Assembly (NCBI RefSeq): GCF_042445055.1
Contig: NZ_CP170341.1
Span: forward strand, 1-64,000
Source of the DNA: Falsihalocynthiibacter sp042445055
Lineage (GTDB): Bacteria > Pseudomonadota > Alphaproteobacteria > Rhodobacterales > Rhodobacteraceae
Reading direction: 5' to 3'
DNA length: 64,000 bases
Below the pieces are notes generated by a model, which had not been told where the DNA came from, did no database searches, and worked only from the letters and a program-made list of their open reading frames with translations. Made by a program: the position numbers and the translations under genes. Positions within the stretch are counted from its first letter, which is position 1. The number at the start of each line of letters is the position of its first letter. Of the stretch, positions 20,190-29,413 are shown in pieces.

Positions 20190-20891
20190 ATGAAGTACAC
20201 CATTTTCCTTGGAACGGCGCTTGGAATCGCGGCGGCGCATTCGGCTTCTGCACAGTCGGAGGACTATATGCGCCAGTACTGCGAGAACGCCAGCCAGCAG
20301 TTTTATCAGGACTTTGAGTCCGTAACAGACTCTAGCTACGAAGGACAGCGGACGGATAAAACCCATGCCGTCAATGGAACGATCAACCTTGAGAACAGCA
20401 GCGAGACCTTCCAATGTTCGTTCAACGCGAGTGGCGATACGATGGTGGATTTCATAACCCAAGATCAGTCATGGCCCGATTTCGTGAGTGGCGACGGAAG
20501 CCCTGCGCAGCAAGCAAACAACACCGAGAGTGAACCGCCCGCATCCGATGCGGCCGCAGAGGTGATGTTTGAAAAAGGCACAACGGGCACCACTCTTGGC
20601 GGTGCGATCCGAGGGCAAGAGTATTTCGACTACAAACTGACGGCGAGCAAGGGCCAGATGATGTCGGTTAATCTTGAGGTCACCGACAGCAATGGCGACG
20701 GCTCGGTTTTCTTCAACATCCTGCCCCCCGGAAGCACGGGCGTTGCGATGTACAACAGCTCTAATGAAGGCAATACCGTCGAGATGCGCCTAACCGAAAG
20801 CGGTGCATATGTGATCCGGCTTTACCTTATGGGCAATGATCGGGACACGGACAAAACGGTTGGGTACAACCTCGACGTGGATATCCGTTAG
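20190..20891 (+). CDS. Secreted protein with PPC-like C-terminal beta domain
   Basis: A signal peptide (ends ASAQ near residue 22) is followed by a small Cys-containing domain (residues 25-95, with MRQYCENASQQFYQDF and FQCSFNASG, perhaps one disulfide), a Pro/Ser/Ala linker and a beta-sandwich resembling bacterial pre-peptidase C-terminal domains (FDYKLTASKGQMMSVNLEVT ... GAYVIRLYLMGND). It probably works in the periplasm or outside the cell. No enzyme motif is seen. GGGGG lies 7 bases before the ATG. It converges closely on the META-domain gene. Confidence 0.75.
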   Translation: MKYTIFLGTALGIAAAHSASAQSEDYMRQYCENASQQFYQDFESVTDSSYEGQRTDKTHAVNGTINLENSSETFQCSFNASGDTMVDFITQDQSWPDFVSGDGSPAQQANNTESEPPASDAAAEVMFEKGTTGTTLGGAIRGQEYFDYKLTASKGQMMSVNLEVTDSNGDGSVFFNILPPGSTGVAMYNSSNEGNTVEMRLTESGAYVIRLYLMGNDRDTDKTVGYNLDVDIR

Positions 20892-20900
20892 GGGGTCGGA

Positions 20901-21839
20901 TTACTGGCCCTGCTCCCATATCGGAGTGCTAAAGGCGTTGGCTTCTTCGTCGCTACCGGGTTCGATGAAATCGTGCTTGGACTCGTCGGTAAAGGTGTTC
21001 CAGAAAGCATCCGCAAGGGTTTGATCATGGATCACAAAGTCGCCCGCGCTTTGGCGCTCCTTTAGAAACGCAAGGTAAGCGTCGAGCGGTTCCGGCCCCA
21101 GTTGTTGATAGATGATACGCCCGCCGTATTGATCGTGCAGGGATTTGTTGATTTTCCACTGACGGATCATGCTTGTGGCCATGTCGTTTTCCATGGCCTC
21201 AACTTCGGCGGCTTCTTCGGAGGTGAGTTCATCGCGGTCGCTTGACGCGCCATCCGTGCCGCTGCGCATCTTCTCAAGAAAGGCGTCGATCTCGTCTGGT
21301 TCGGCCTCGATGCCCTGATCTTGGGCGTATTGATCGAACAGGCGGCCCAGTATCGCAAATTGCAACTCGTCCGCGTCTGTCGTTGTTAGGTCTTCGCCCA
21401 AGACGGTGGCCACTTTGTCCATGCTGGCAACGGGCGTGAATTCGATAATCGCGCCGTCTGCCATGGTGGCAAGAAACAGCCCGCCGTCCTCTAGGGTATA
21501 GCTGCGAACCCATTCAAACTGCGCGAGGTATTTGTCAGATATCGACCCCTCAGGGCAGAGCGCCCGCGTCGATGCGATGGGCCCAAAGCTCAACTCATTC
21601 GCCGCCGCCGAGGTCCAAGTGCCCGCTCCACGATTGCAATCGGCCTGAATCGCGGTCGTGCCATCGGGCATAAATTCGAGCGTGTATTTGCTTGTGTCAT
21701 CAGGCGCGAGAACGCTGTCATCCATCGACTGAATTTCAACCAGCCGCCAAGCCGTCCCGCCAAGGTCGTCCGCACCAGCGGCCAGCGGACAAGTGGCCGT
21801 GCTCATCGCAAGTAAGAGAGGGGTAACAATACGTTTCAT
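20901..21839 (-). CDS. META domain-containing envelope protein with SurA-like C-terminal region
   Basis: Signal peptide (MKRIVTPLLLAMSTATCPLA) then a META (HslJ-like) domain, residues about 27-135, with the typical GTAWRLVEIQ start, ADCNRGAGTW and ALCPEGS blocks. The second half (about 145-300) is helical and acidic, and resembles the chaperone region of SurA/PpiC proteins (LQFAILGRLFDQYAQDQGIEA, AFLEKMR, MIRQWKINKSL) but has no isomerase domain. The Cys in the signal is not followed by a clear lipobox. AGGAGG precedes the ATG. The fusion suggests a periplasmic folding role (inference). Confidence 0.8.
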   Translation of the reverse strand: MKRIVTPLLLAMSTATCPLAAGADDLGGTAWRLVEIQSMDDSVLAPDDTSKYTLEFMPDGTTAIQADCNRGAGTWTSAAANELSFGPIASTRALCPEGSISDKYLAQFEWVRSYTLEDGGLFLATMADGAIIEFTPVASMDKVATVLGEDLTTTDADELQFAILGRLFDQYAQDQGIEAEPDEIDAFLEKMRSGTDGASSDRDELTSEEAAEVEAMENDMATSMIRQWKINKSLHDQYGGRIIYQQLGPEPLDAYLAFLKERQSAGDFVIHDQTLADAFWNTFTDESKHDFIEPGSDEEANAFSTPIWEQGQ

Positions 21840-22071
21840 ATTCGCCTCCTGAGGCTGCTCAAATCACAGCCGTGAATTTTGCGGTCATCGCTTTGGACGT
21901 GGCGTATCTGAAAATACTATAGCGGTGAAAATGGAATTGTCAGGAGGTATATGTGGTTTGGGTTTCAAGAGTGAGGCGGTTCTCTAAGAGGCCGGAAATT
22001 GACGGACAAACATTAAGTGATATTCTGCCGACCTAAGTTCTTCATGTCAGTTTTTCGATAGGAGTTAAATC

Positions 22072-22473
22072 ATGGATGAAACTTACTCTGTTAGCTGCGA
22101 TTGTGGCGCTGTAGAAATGCATCTAACGGGCTCACCCCGCGTTCGCGGCCACTGCCATTGCAACGCGTGCCGCGTGCTGCTTGATACGCCATATCATTCC
22201 GTAACCGCATGGAACCCGGAACAAGTTGAAGTCACTGCGGGCTCGGAGGCGCTAACGACGTTCCAGCACCCGGAGCTGGCGATGAAGAAGGTCTTTTGCC
22301 GGCATTGCGGCGAGGTTGTTTACAACACCAACAAGATGGATTGGCGAATAGTCTCTCAACATCTCCTGAGAAAGCGACTTCACGGACTGCCTGAAGCACT
22401 TCTTCCGCTTAGTCATTTTCACTATGCAAGCCGTGTAGTCGATGTTGCTGACGGATTGGAGAAAAAGGACTGA
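22072..22473 (+). CDS. GFA (glutathione-dependent formaldehyde-activating/CENP-V) family protein
   Basis: The 133-residue protein carries the zinc-binding cysteines of the GFA fold: CDCG near the start, GHCHCNACR in the middle and FCRHCGEVVY further on. The family includes glutathione-dependent enzymes but most members have no known substrate. AGGAG lies 7 bases upstream of the ATG. The gene is monocistronic with a long non-coding gap after it. Confidence 0.9.
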   Translation: MDETYSVSCDCGAVEMHLTGSPRVRGHCHCNACRVLLDTPYHSVTAWNPEQVEVTAGSEALTTFQHPELAMKKVFCRHCGEVVYNTNKMDWRIVSQHLLRKRLHGLPEALLPLSHFHYASRVVDVADGLEKKD

Positions 22474-22955
22474 TACCCAACAAACAAAGGTTGTGTTGAG
22501 CGATTCAGTTAATCGTCAAAATGGAAACCACTCCGACCTTTTGAGTTACGCTATTCAAACCTCATTACTGAGGAAAATGCGGAATTGGCCAGTATCGTAG
22601 TCGCAAGACTTTTCGGAGGCACACACTCTCACAAAGTTGAAATCGGTTCGAGACATACAGAAAAAGATGCCCAGAGAGCGTTCTGCGAGCGTCGCCCAAT
22701 GTGCCACAGAGTGTTTCATTCAAACATTCGTCCCGCACATAGGACGTTGTCGGAAACGATTATCTTCGGCATGGCTCGTTCAGCAATCACGCGCTACCAG
22801 TTAGCCAGACAGTATCGTGTCGGCCGCCAGCACCAAGTACTTGCGGGTTAAGCCATCAAGAACCGAAAAGCTTGATTTAGTTCGCTCGCACACTATGCTT
22901 GAAACATATTTGCCTCAACATTTCTTAGACATTTTCGTCAGACCGAGGAGTTCTC
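22474..22955. other. Intergenic region without recognised gene
   Basis: These 482 bp hold only a weak TTG-started frame (22585-22851) with no known motif and poor composition for a protein. The last 40 bp include the ribosome site (GAGGAG) of the downstream DUF3604 gene. It may contain decayed coding sequence. Confidence 0.4.
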
Positions 22956-24872
22956 ATGCATTTCTTAAAAGCTTTTACATCAATAGCCGTGTTCCTACCG
23001 AGTTCTGTTCTTGCGCAGGTAACCACAGATGGCGGCACAATTGATCCCGCCAGAGTTGAACGCTTTTTTAATCAGCCAAGCTATTCGCCCTATGCCGGAC
23101 AGTCTTACCCAAGCGTGCCATTGTGGGGGGAACAGCATCTGCACACGTCTTGGTCGCCAGACGCCATTGCTGCTGGAACCCGCGTCGATCCGGACCAAGC
23201 CTTGCGGTATGCAAAGGGCGAAGAAATCACCTCAAACACCGGACTTCCCGTGAAGCTGTCTAGGCCCTACGACTGGATTGTTATCGCGGATCACTCAGAT
23301 GCGCTGGGGATCATGGCGGGTGTTCTTGAAGGCGACCCGAACCTTCTCGCTGATCCCAAACTGAAAGAATGGAGTGTCGGTATGAACGCTGGCGGGGAGG
23401 AGGCAACCGCTGTCGTCATGGAAATGATCACGCTTCAGGGGCTGGGAACGTTACCCGAAGCCGTCACGGACCCTAATAATCAATTCGACATGTGGCGCGA
23501 GATGACCGAAATCATCGAAAGCCATGATGACCCAGGCACGTTTTCGGCAGTGATCGGATATGAATGGACATCTAACTACGGCGGCGGAAACAACCTGCAC
23601 CGCAATGTCATCTACAGAGATGGCAAATCAATGGCGGACCGCGTGCGCCCTTTGACGACCTTTGACACGGATATTCCCAATGAACTCTGGGATTGGATGG
23701 CCGACTACGAAAAGGAAACCGGTGGTCGCGTTCTTGCTATTCCGCACAATGGAAACTTGTCCAACGGTCTTATGTTCTCGACGGAAACACCGGATGGGAA
23801 GCCCATTGACGTCGAATGGGCGATGCAGCGCCAAAGATGGGAGCCACTATATGAGATCACCCAAAGCAAGGGGACTTCGGAGCAACATCCGAGCCTAGCC
23901 CCCTCCGACGAATTTGCCGATTTCGAGATTTGGGATAAAGGCAACCTGAATGTCGTTCCAAAAGAACCCGGAATGATTGAGCGCGAATATGCGCGCGAAG
24001 CTCTGAAAAATGGCTTGGCGCTTGAGGCCAAATTCGGGGTAAATCCGTTCAAGTTTGGTCTGGTCGGCTCGACCGATGATCATACTGGTATTTCTTCTGC
24101 AGAAGAAAACAACTTTTTTGGCAAGTTTCCAGCAAGCGAGCCATCGCCCGAACGCTCCACTGGCAACGCGTTTGATTTTGACGGGCGCACTGTCAAAGAC
24201 TGGCAGCTTGGCGCATCTGGTTTGACGGCAGTTTGGGCTACTGAAAATACCCGCGCCGCCATCTGGGATGCCATGAAACGCAAGGAAGTTTATGGAACAA
24301 CAGGTCCACGGATCGGCGTACGTTTCTTTGGCGGCTGGGAGTTTAACGAACAGGACGCTCAAAGCAGAAACCCGGCCGCGCAGGGGTATGGGAAAGGTGT
24401 TCCCATGGGCGGCGATCTGGTTGCCGCTTCCGATAGTGAAACTGCTCCGAGCTTTCTTGTCGCCGCGCTCAAAGATCCTCTTTCTGGCAACCTAGACCGC
24501 ATTCAGATCATCAAAGGCTGGCTCGATTCTGAGGGAAACACGCATGAAAAGATTTTCGATGTTGTTTGGTCAGGTGAGCGAGCGCCAGATGCAGATGGAA
24601 AGCTTCCATCGGTTGGGGACACAGTTGATATAGAAAACGCGACATGGACCAATACAATTGGTTCATCAGAGTTGATCACGGTCTGGCAAGACCCTGAATT
24701 TGATCCATCAATTAGCGCATTCTATTACGCCCGCGTCCTTGAAATTCCTACACCGCGTTGGACGGCCTATGACGCGGCATACTTTGAGGATGCAGCCTTT
24801 GGTCCCGAAGTCCCGATGACAGTTGTCGAACGCGCCTACACGTCGCCAATTTGGTACACGCCAGAAGGTTGA
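22956..24872 (+). CDS. DUF3604 domain protein, secreted, copy 1
   Basis: The 638-residue protein has a signal peptide (MHFLKAFTSIAVFLPSSVLAQ) and one long DUF3604 domain. Its conserved blocks look like a PHP-type metal centre: EQHLHTSWSPDA (His61, His63), IVIADHSDALG (Asp112, His113), the AIPHNGNLSNG block (near residue 262) and GSTDDHTG (near residue 370). PHP proteins are di/trinuclear metal phosphoesterases, so a periplasmic metallohydrolase is a reasonable inference; the true substrate is unknown. The copy at 29414-32536 is the same length once its insertion is removed and shares every block. GAGGAG precedes the ATG. The barrel, PpiC and HupE genes downstream point to an envelope module. 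Confidence 0.92.
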   Translation: MHFLKAFTSIAVFLPSSVLAQVTTDGGTIDPARVERFFNQPSYSPYAGQSYPSVPLWGEQHLHTSWSPDAIAAGTRVDPDQALRYAKGEEITSNTGLPVKLSRPYDWIVIADHSDALGIMAGVLEGDPNLLADPKLKEWSVGMNAGGEEATAVVMEMITLQGLGTLPEAVTDPNNQFDMWREMTEIIESHDDPGTFSAVIGYEWTSNYGGGNNLHRNVIYRDGKSMADRVRPLTTFDTDIPNELWDWMADYEKETGGRVLAIPHNGNLSNGLMFSTETPDGKPIDVEWAMQRQRWEPLYEITQSKGTSEQHPSLAPSDEFADFEIWDKGNLNVVPKEPGMIEREYAREALKNGLALEAKFGVNPFKFGLVGSTDDHTGISSAEENNFFGKFPASEPSPERSTGNAFDFDGRTVKDWQLGASGLTAVWATENTRAAIWDAMKRKEVYGTTGPRIGVRFFGGWEFNEQDAQSRNPAAQGYGKGVPMGGDLVAASDSETAPSFLVAALKDPLSGNLDRIQIIKGWLDSEGNTHEKIFDVVWSGERAPDADGKLPSVGDTVDIENATWTNTIGSSELITVWQDPEFDPSISAFYYARVLEIPTPRWTAYDAAYFEDAAFGPEVPMTVVERAYTSPIWYTPEG

Positions 24873-25218
24873 CTTAAGTAATTTGAAAAAATTTGCTTGG
24901 TCCAAACGAACCTCAGCCGCCGTTCATTGCAATGCGCTTGAATGGCGGTTCTGGGCCGTACTGTGTTATTGGGCGCATCGGGTGGAAAGCAAATTTGTCG
25001 CAAAGGTTTGCCTTCGCAAACGAAGTGGAAATTCTTAGCAACAAAAAGAAAAATCGGAGGGTAGTTTTCGCCGACCGGGCCAAGGCAGATCAGGAATGCC
25101 CATAAATGCGCTTAGAGCTGATATCTGGTTCTGAATTGGGACTTATACAGAATTACTATCAAACGCATTTTTGATACTGATAAAAAGTTCGTTTTCTTAG
25201 CTGTTTAGGGAGATATCA
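24873..25218. other. Intergenic region
   Basis: In these 346 bp I see no gene and no clear T-tract terminator. An imperfect inverted repeat lies near 24918-24950 (CCGCC...GGCGG). The right part is AT-rich and ends in GGGAG before the barrel gene, so the barrel gene probably has its own promoter. Confidence 0.4.
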
Positions 25219-25950
25219 ATGCAGAAATATTTGAAATCATTCGTTGGCCTTGTTGGCTTGATGGCGACATCATCGGCGGCTATGGCACAAGCTTCAGACT
25301 GGCAATACGGAGCCACAGTATATCTTTTCACGCCTGAAACCACAGTATCAGTGGGGGACGTTGAAGGAAGCCTAGACTTTAGCGACGCGCTGAAGAATCT
25401 CGATATGGCCTTTATGGGAGCCTTTGATGCTCATAATGGCACATGGGGATTGCTTGCGGACTATATGTTGACGGATCTTACGTTCGAGCAGGCGACACCC
25501 GGCGCGGACTATTCTGGGTTGAGCACATCTCTTAAAACCCAGATTCTAAATGGGTATTTGACCTACCGAGCATATGAAGAACCAACAGTTAGCATCGACG
25601 TCGCGGCTGGTTTCCGATTGTTTGACACAAGAACTAAATTAACGTTGTCATCCGGAACAGCCACCGGCGGCTCTTCCAGTGTTAGTGATAATTGGGCTGA
25701 CCCAGTTATTGGTGCCCGAGCGAATTTTCAAATGTCTGAAAAGTGGAGCGGTACGGCGTTCGCTGACTATGGCGGCTTTAGCTCAGACAGCACCACATGG
25801 CAGGTTCTTCTAACTCTTGATTACCAATTCGATGAAAACTGGGCGGGTAGACTCGGCTATCGAAAAATCTCGGTTGACCACAAGATCAACGGAAGCGATT
25901 TCAAGTATGAACAATCCGGACCATTGCTCGGGGTGACCTACAAATTCTGA
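25219..25950 (+). CDS. Outer membrane beta-barrel protein
   Basis: The 243-residue protein has a signal peptide (cleavage at AMAQA, near residue 24) and then alternating beta-strands rich in Tyr, Trp and Gly (WQYGATVYLFTPETTV, GTWGLLADYMLTDLTF, WSGTAFADYGGFSS, WAGRLGYRKISVDHK), ending with an aromatic Phe (LLGVTYKF), the outer-membrane assembly signal. The eight-to-ten-stranded size suggests a structural or small-substrate barrel. GGGAG precedes the start. Its place between the DUF3604 copies suggests a shared envelope role, but its own promoter is likely. Confidence 0.85.
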   Translation: MQKYLKSFVGLVGLMATSSAAMAQASDWQYGATVYLFTPETTVSVGDVEGSLDFSDALKNLDMAFMGAFDAHNGTWGLLADYMLTDLTFEQATPGADYSGLSTSLKTQILNGYLTYRAYEEPTVSIDVAAGFRLFDTRTKLTLSSGTATGGSSSVSDNWADPVIGARANFQMSEKWSGTAFADYGGFSSDSTTWQVLLTLDYQFDENWAGRLGYRKISVDHKINGSDFKYEQSGPLLGVTYKF

Positions 25951-26413
25951 TGACTTATGGGCTATCCTATCCAGAGGTATGATACTATTCCCTCGGTAAT
26001 GTAGACGGTTAAGAGATATTTCGGGTTGATTGATGCAGGAATGCGCCTTCGCCAGAAAAAATAGGTGGGAGGCAAGTACGGTGCGCAAAAGAATGCAGCC
26101 AAAACGCGCACAAGCGTGCAGTTTCACTGCCTTGAGAACTCGCCTAACTGCTCCATCATCGACCGCTTCCAATCTAGTATCAGATAGGGAAGTGTGCCAT
26201 TTCTAATTTGCTAATCTTAGACATCCTAACTTTGCAGCCACGCAAATCTGCCGACGCACACCGCTTGGGTTATTCTAAAGAGGTTTAGTTGATTGTGAGG
26301 CTTCGAAATAGTCGTTCGCTAATTTATGGTAATGATCAAACTAAGAAGTTGCGGCAGGTGGTTTTTTATACCGCTTTCATCAAATTTGTTAACTAGAAGA
26401 TTGGGAAATTTAG
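25951..26413. other. Intergenic AT-rich region
   Basis: These 463 bp carry no supported gene. A minus-strand frame (25810-26172) overlaps the barrel gene antisense and shows no start signal. Base composition falls to a much lower GC from about 26170 on, continuing into the next gene, which suggests a transferred segment. Confidence 0.4.
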
Positions 26414-27103
26414 GTGCGGCATTTACTACGCAAGTTTCAACTACCCCTATTGCGAATTTTGATGAGGATGTATGAAAAACTTTCATTAATAGGCTCCTTT
26501 ATTATTTTAGTTGCCGCTCTAATTACGGTTGTGGCCGCCCTTCTCGGCCTATGGATGCTGCTTGCAGTAATTTTCGAGGATGAGACTGCTTTGAATATCG
26601 CCCTGGTGCTTTGGTTTCCAGTGTTGAGTTCTTTTGCGCCCACCATCTATTGGGGCCATCTTCTAACGTTCGAAATTGTATGGCAAGTGATGGGTATTTA
26701 TAAAGTATTTGGCGTGAAAGAATATAAAGTTAGAGATTCATTTCATAATAAGATGGCGAGTGATTTAATGGGAAAATCAAGTAATCGTTCAAATGATGGT
26801 TATTGGGATGTCGGCGTAGGACGAGCAGGTGGCGCAGCCACAAATTTTTTTTCTGGCAGCAATGGTAGCATTTCACTCAATTTCTCACCCGCGATATCAG
26901 TTCCCGTTGGTATGGCCGGAGGGTTCGAGAATTCGAATTTTACTAAAACCAACATTCAAATTGCTGGAGCGGCATTTAAGGTCTTCGGTGCAGGTGCTTC
27001 AGCCAATTTAGTAAAAGTTGCTGATAATCAATATTATGATAATCAAAGCGGAGCGCGAACAAGTTCATCTCCGCTCGACAGTTGCAGGCATAGGGCAGAT
27101 TGA
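26414..27103 (+). CDS. Hypothetical membrane protein on an AT-rich segment
   Basis: The 229-residue frame starts at GTG 26414; an ATG at 26462 is an alternative. Two strong hydrophobic segments lie near residues 25-55 (LIGSFIILVAALITVVAALLG, WMLLAVIF) and 63-95. The rest is polar with Gly/Asn/Ser-rich stretches (GGAATNFFSGSNGSISLNF). Codon use is clearly more AT-rich than in the neighbours, pointing to horizontal origin. The end (SSPLDSCRHRAD) may be a frameshifted tail: the neighbouring frame continues with protein-like sequence for 40 codons (see findings). No family recognised. Confidence 0.5.
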   Translation: MRHLLRKFQLPLLRILMRMYEKLSLIGSFIILVAALITVVAALLGLWMLLAVIFEDETALNIALVLWFPVLSSFAPTIYWGHLLTFEIVWQVMGIYKVFGVKEYKVRDSFHNKMASDLMGKSSNRSNDGYWDVGVGRAGGAATNFFSGSNGSISLNFSPAISVPVGMAGGFENSNFTKTNIQIAGAAFKVFGAGASANLVKVADNQYYDNQSGARTSSSPLDSCRHRAD

Positions 27104-27393
27104 AGACACCTCAGTATTCAAACTTGCATCAAAGGATATTTGGGTATCCCACCCAGCAACCGAAATGGATTCAACGCCAAATCCCTGAAGCGAACCGAGA
27201 TCATCAAATCGATGCGGGTTCGACAAAAAGCAGTGCGAAAAGGCATTGAGATAGGCATTCATACTTATAGACTGCCATAGTCGTTCAATCATCCGACTTT
27301 GCCACTAAACCTTTTCAAGTTGTGCATATATTATTTGAAATTTATTGTATGCCAAATTAGCTCCTACTCATACTGAAAGCACCCGTTTATAAT
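27104..27393. other. Intergenic AT-rich region
   Basis: No gene is supported in these 290 bp. The first part could be the frameshifted end of the preceding gene (plus-strand frame ending at a TGA near 27188). The last 100 bp are AT-rich and probably hold the promoter of the PpiC gene, whose ribosome site is weak. Confidence 0.35.
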
Positions 27394-28242
27394 ATGATTA
27401 AACAAATCTTTTCGAGGTTCATTAGAGAACCTCTAGTACATTTTGTTCTTGTCGGAAGTGTCGTTTTCGCGACCTTCGCAGCACTTAACGAACGGCCTGT
27501 CGAACAGGATGAGAGCCTGATCATTGTGGATGAAACAGACCTAGCCCGCATAGCGGAACAGTTCCGAGCAACATGGTTGAGGTTCCCGACCCAAGAAGAA
27601 ATGGCCGCAATAGTCGAAGGGTTTGTGAATGAAGAAGTGTTGGTGCGAGAAGCATTGTCTTTGGGCCTAGACCAAGACGATGCTGTGATCCGACAACGCC
27701 TTCGGCAGAAAATGGACTTTATTACGGGAGCGAGTTCGGAGATTGAGGCCCCTGACGAGAACGCACTTAAAGCCTACTATGATGCAAATATTGTGAATTA
27801 CACCATTGATCCCGTCGTTACTCTTGAACAGATTTATCTTGGCCCCGATGCCTCCAACGCCCAAATTACTGCGGTACAAGACGCGGTTCGCAATAGCCAG
27901 CCGCCCGAAGGGTTAGGCGTTCCAACTCTGCTTCCAACAAGGCTCGAAGGCACCTCAAGCGTCGATGTGGACCGCAGTTTTGGCATTGGTTTTTATGAAG
28001 CCCTCGACGTGAGCCTTTTGGGGCAATGGCAGGGGCCGATTGTGTCGTCTTTCGGTGTGCACTTTGTGCGCGTCGAGAGCTTTGAACCCGGGGAAACAGT
28101 GCCTCTTGATGCAATCGAGGAGCGTGTCATTCGCGATTGGCAGTTTCAAAACACACAAGCCGAAAAAGCGCAAAACATTCAAAGCCTCCGTGCACGATAT
28201 GACGTGCAAATCGCCGACTATGGCACGATGTTGCTACAATGA
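27394..28242 (+). CDS. Membrane-anchored PpiC-type peptidyl-prolyl isomerase
   Basis: The 282-residue protein has an N-terminal membrane anchor (residues 13-33, PLVHFVLVGSVVFATFAAL), a SurA/PrsA-like helical part (EQFRATWLRFPTQEEMAAIV, FVNEEVLVREALSLGLDQDD) and a parvulin-like domain (VVTLEQIYLGPD ... WQGPIVSSFGVHFVRVESF). It faces the periplasm and should assist folding of secreted proteins. The downstream HupE-type gene overlaps it by 4 bases (ATGA), so the two are translationally coupled. With the DUF3604 genes on either side, the likely clients are those proteins (inference). Confidence 0.88.
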   Translation: MIKQIFSRFIREPLVHFVLVGSVVFATFAALNERPVEQDESLIIVDETDLARIAEQFRATWLRFPTQEEMAAIVEGFVNEEVLVREALSLGLDQDDAVIRQRLRQKMDFITGASSEIEAPDENALKAYYDANIVNYTIDPVVTLEQIYLGPDASNAQITAVQDAVRNSQPPEGLGVPTLLPTRLEGTSSVDVDRSFGIGFYEALDVSLLGQWQGPIVSSFGVHFVRVESFEPGETVPLDAIEERVIRDWQFQNTQAEKAQNIQSLRARYDVQIADYGTMLLQ

Positions 28243-29252
28243 TCCGGCTTATTCTTCTTGGCTTCGTGCTCATCTTATTTGGGGCGCCCCTTCCTTCGGT
28301 TCACGCACATGCGCTTGAACCCGGGTATCTGGAACTAGAGCCCTTAGGGGCCGAAAACTGGCGTGTCACATGGCGCAAACCCGCCGTATCGGGGCAACCG
28401 ATGCCCATCGAAGCGGTGTTACCGGAAAACTGTGCACATCAGCGCGCCCACAGTACCAAGTTCGATGGCTATGCGTATATTTCGCGCTGGACGACGAAAT
28501 GTGTGGGCGGATTAACGAGCAATAAAATCACGATTGACGGGCTGGAAAACACTAAAACCGATGTGCTTGTGCGCTATACGCTTGAGAGCGGAACTGCGCA
28601 AACGATGCGCTTAACGGCCCGTGCTCCATCCTTTGTGGTCCCCGATGCGCCGAGCGCTCTTGGTGTTCTTACAAGCTATGTGGCGCTTGGGGTGGAGCAT
28701 ATTCTTGGCGGGATTGACCACCTAGTATTTGTTTTTGCCCTATTGCTGCTCATTCGGAGTTGGCGACCTTTGATCGCCGCAGTGACGGCCTTTACAGTTG
28801 GTCACAGCATATCCCTTGCGGCAGCAACTCTTGGCTGGATCGCGCTTCCAGCGCCTCCCGTGGAAGCAGTTATCGCACTGTCGATTATGTTTCTCGCCGC
28901 AGAATTGGTGCAACAATCCAAGGATCATCAAACGCTGACAGTGCGATTTCCTTGGGCAGTGGCGTTTGTGTTTGGCTTGCTGCACGGCCTAGGATTTGCA
29001 GGAGCTCTGGTTGAAATTGGCCTCCCCGAGGGGGACATTCCGCTGGCCCTGTTCTCTTTTAACGTAGGTGTGGAAATCGGCCAACTCATGTTCATAGCGG
29101 TGGTCCTGTCGGTGGGGTATCTTCTGCTCCGCTTGGTTCCAAAACTCGCCCGCAAATCAATGCAACCTCATAGCGTTGCACTTATTTCCATGGGCTACGG
29201 TATTGGCTGCGTGGCCGCATTTTGGTTTGTTCAAAGGCTCGCATTGTTCTAA
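28239..29252 (+). CDS. HupE/UreJ family membrane protein with periplasmic N-terminal domain
   Basis: The 337-residue protein has a signal-like first helix, a soluble periplasmic domain (about residues 24-130, with a Cys pair CAHQ ... TKCVGG), then about six membrane helices with HupE/UreJ signatures: EHILGGIDHLVFVFALLLL, TVGHSISLAAATLG and LLHGLGFAGAL. HupE/UreJ proteins are thought to carry nickel or other divalent cations, and the His-rich helices fit metal handling. Start codon ATG overlaps the stop of the PpiC gene. It converges on DUF3604 copy 2. Confidence 0.9.
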   Translation: MIRLILLGFVLILFGAPLPSVHAHALEPGYLELEPLGAENWRVTWRKPAVSGQPMPIEAVLPENCAHQRAHSTKFDGYAYISRWTTKCVGGLTSNKITIDGLENTKTDVLVRYTLESGTAQTMRLTARAPSFVVPDAPSALGVLTSYVALGVEHILGGIDHLVFVFALLLLIRSWRPLIAAVTAFTVGHSISLAAATLGWIALPAPPVEAVIALSIMFLAAELVQQSKDHQTLTVRFPWAVAFVFGLLHGLGFAGALVEIGLPEGDIPLALFSFNVGVEIGQLMFIAVVLSVGYLLLRLVPKLARKSMQPHSVALISMGYGIGCVAAFWFVQRLALF

Positions 29253-29268
29253 ACACGCACTAAATTAT

Positions 29269-29296
29269 GGCCCTTTCGCAGTATATCGAAGGGGCC
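29269..29296. terminator. Stem-loop between convergent genes
   Basis: A 10-bp stem with one G-T pair (29269-29278 with 29287-29296) and an 8-base loop lies 17 bp after the HupE-type gene. No T-run follows on the plus strand and only a weak one on the minus strand, so termination strength is uncertain. Confidence 0.45.
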
Positions 29297-29413
29297 GTGA
29301 TCCCAAAATATATGGGGTAAAGTTAACCAGATGGTGGCGGATTCAAAACGACGTTTTGCACCAGATTCTAGGTAATACTTCCACTCGAAACGGTTAGGAA
29401 AATCCGCGTCGGG

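Noticed and set aside
22585..22851. TTG-started frame of 88 codons before DUF3604 copy 1
   Set aside because: No ribosome site and no recognisable protein motif; left as intergenic.
25810..26172. Minus-strand frame of 120 codons after the barrel gene
   Set aside because: Its C-terminal half is antisense to the barrel gene and the N-terminal half has no known motif; it was considered as a transposase remnant but nothing supports that.
27065..27292. Minus-strand frame of 75 codons
   Set aside because: No ribosome site, no motif, and it overlaps a plus-strand frame that looks at least as protein-like.
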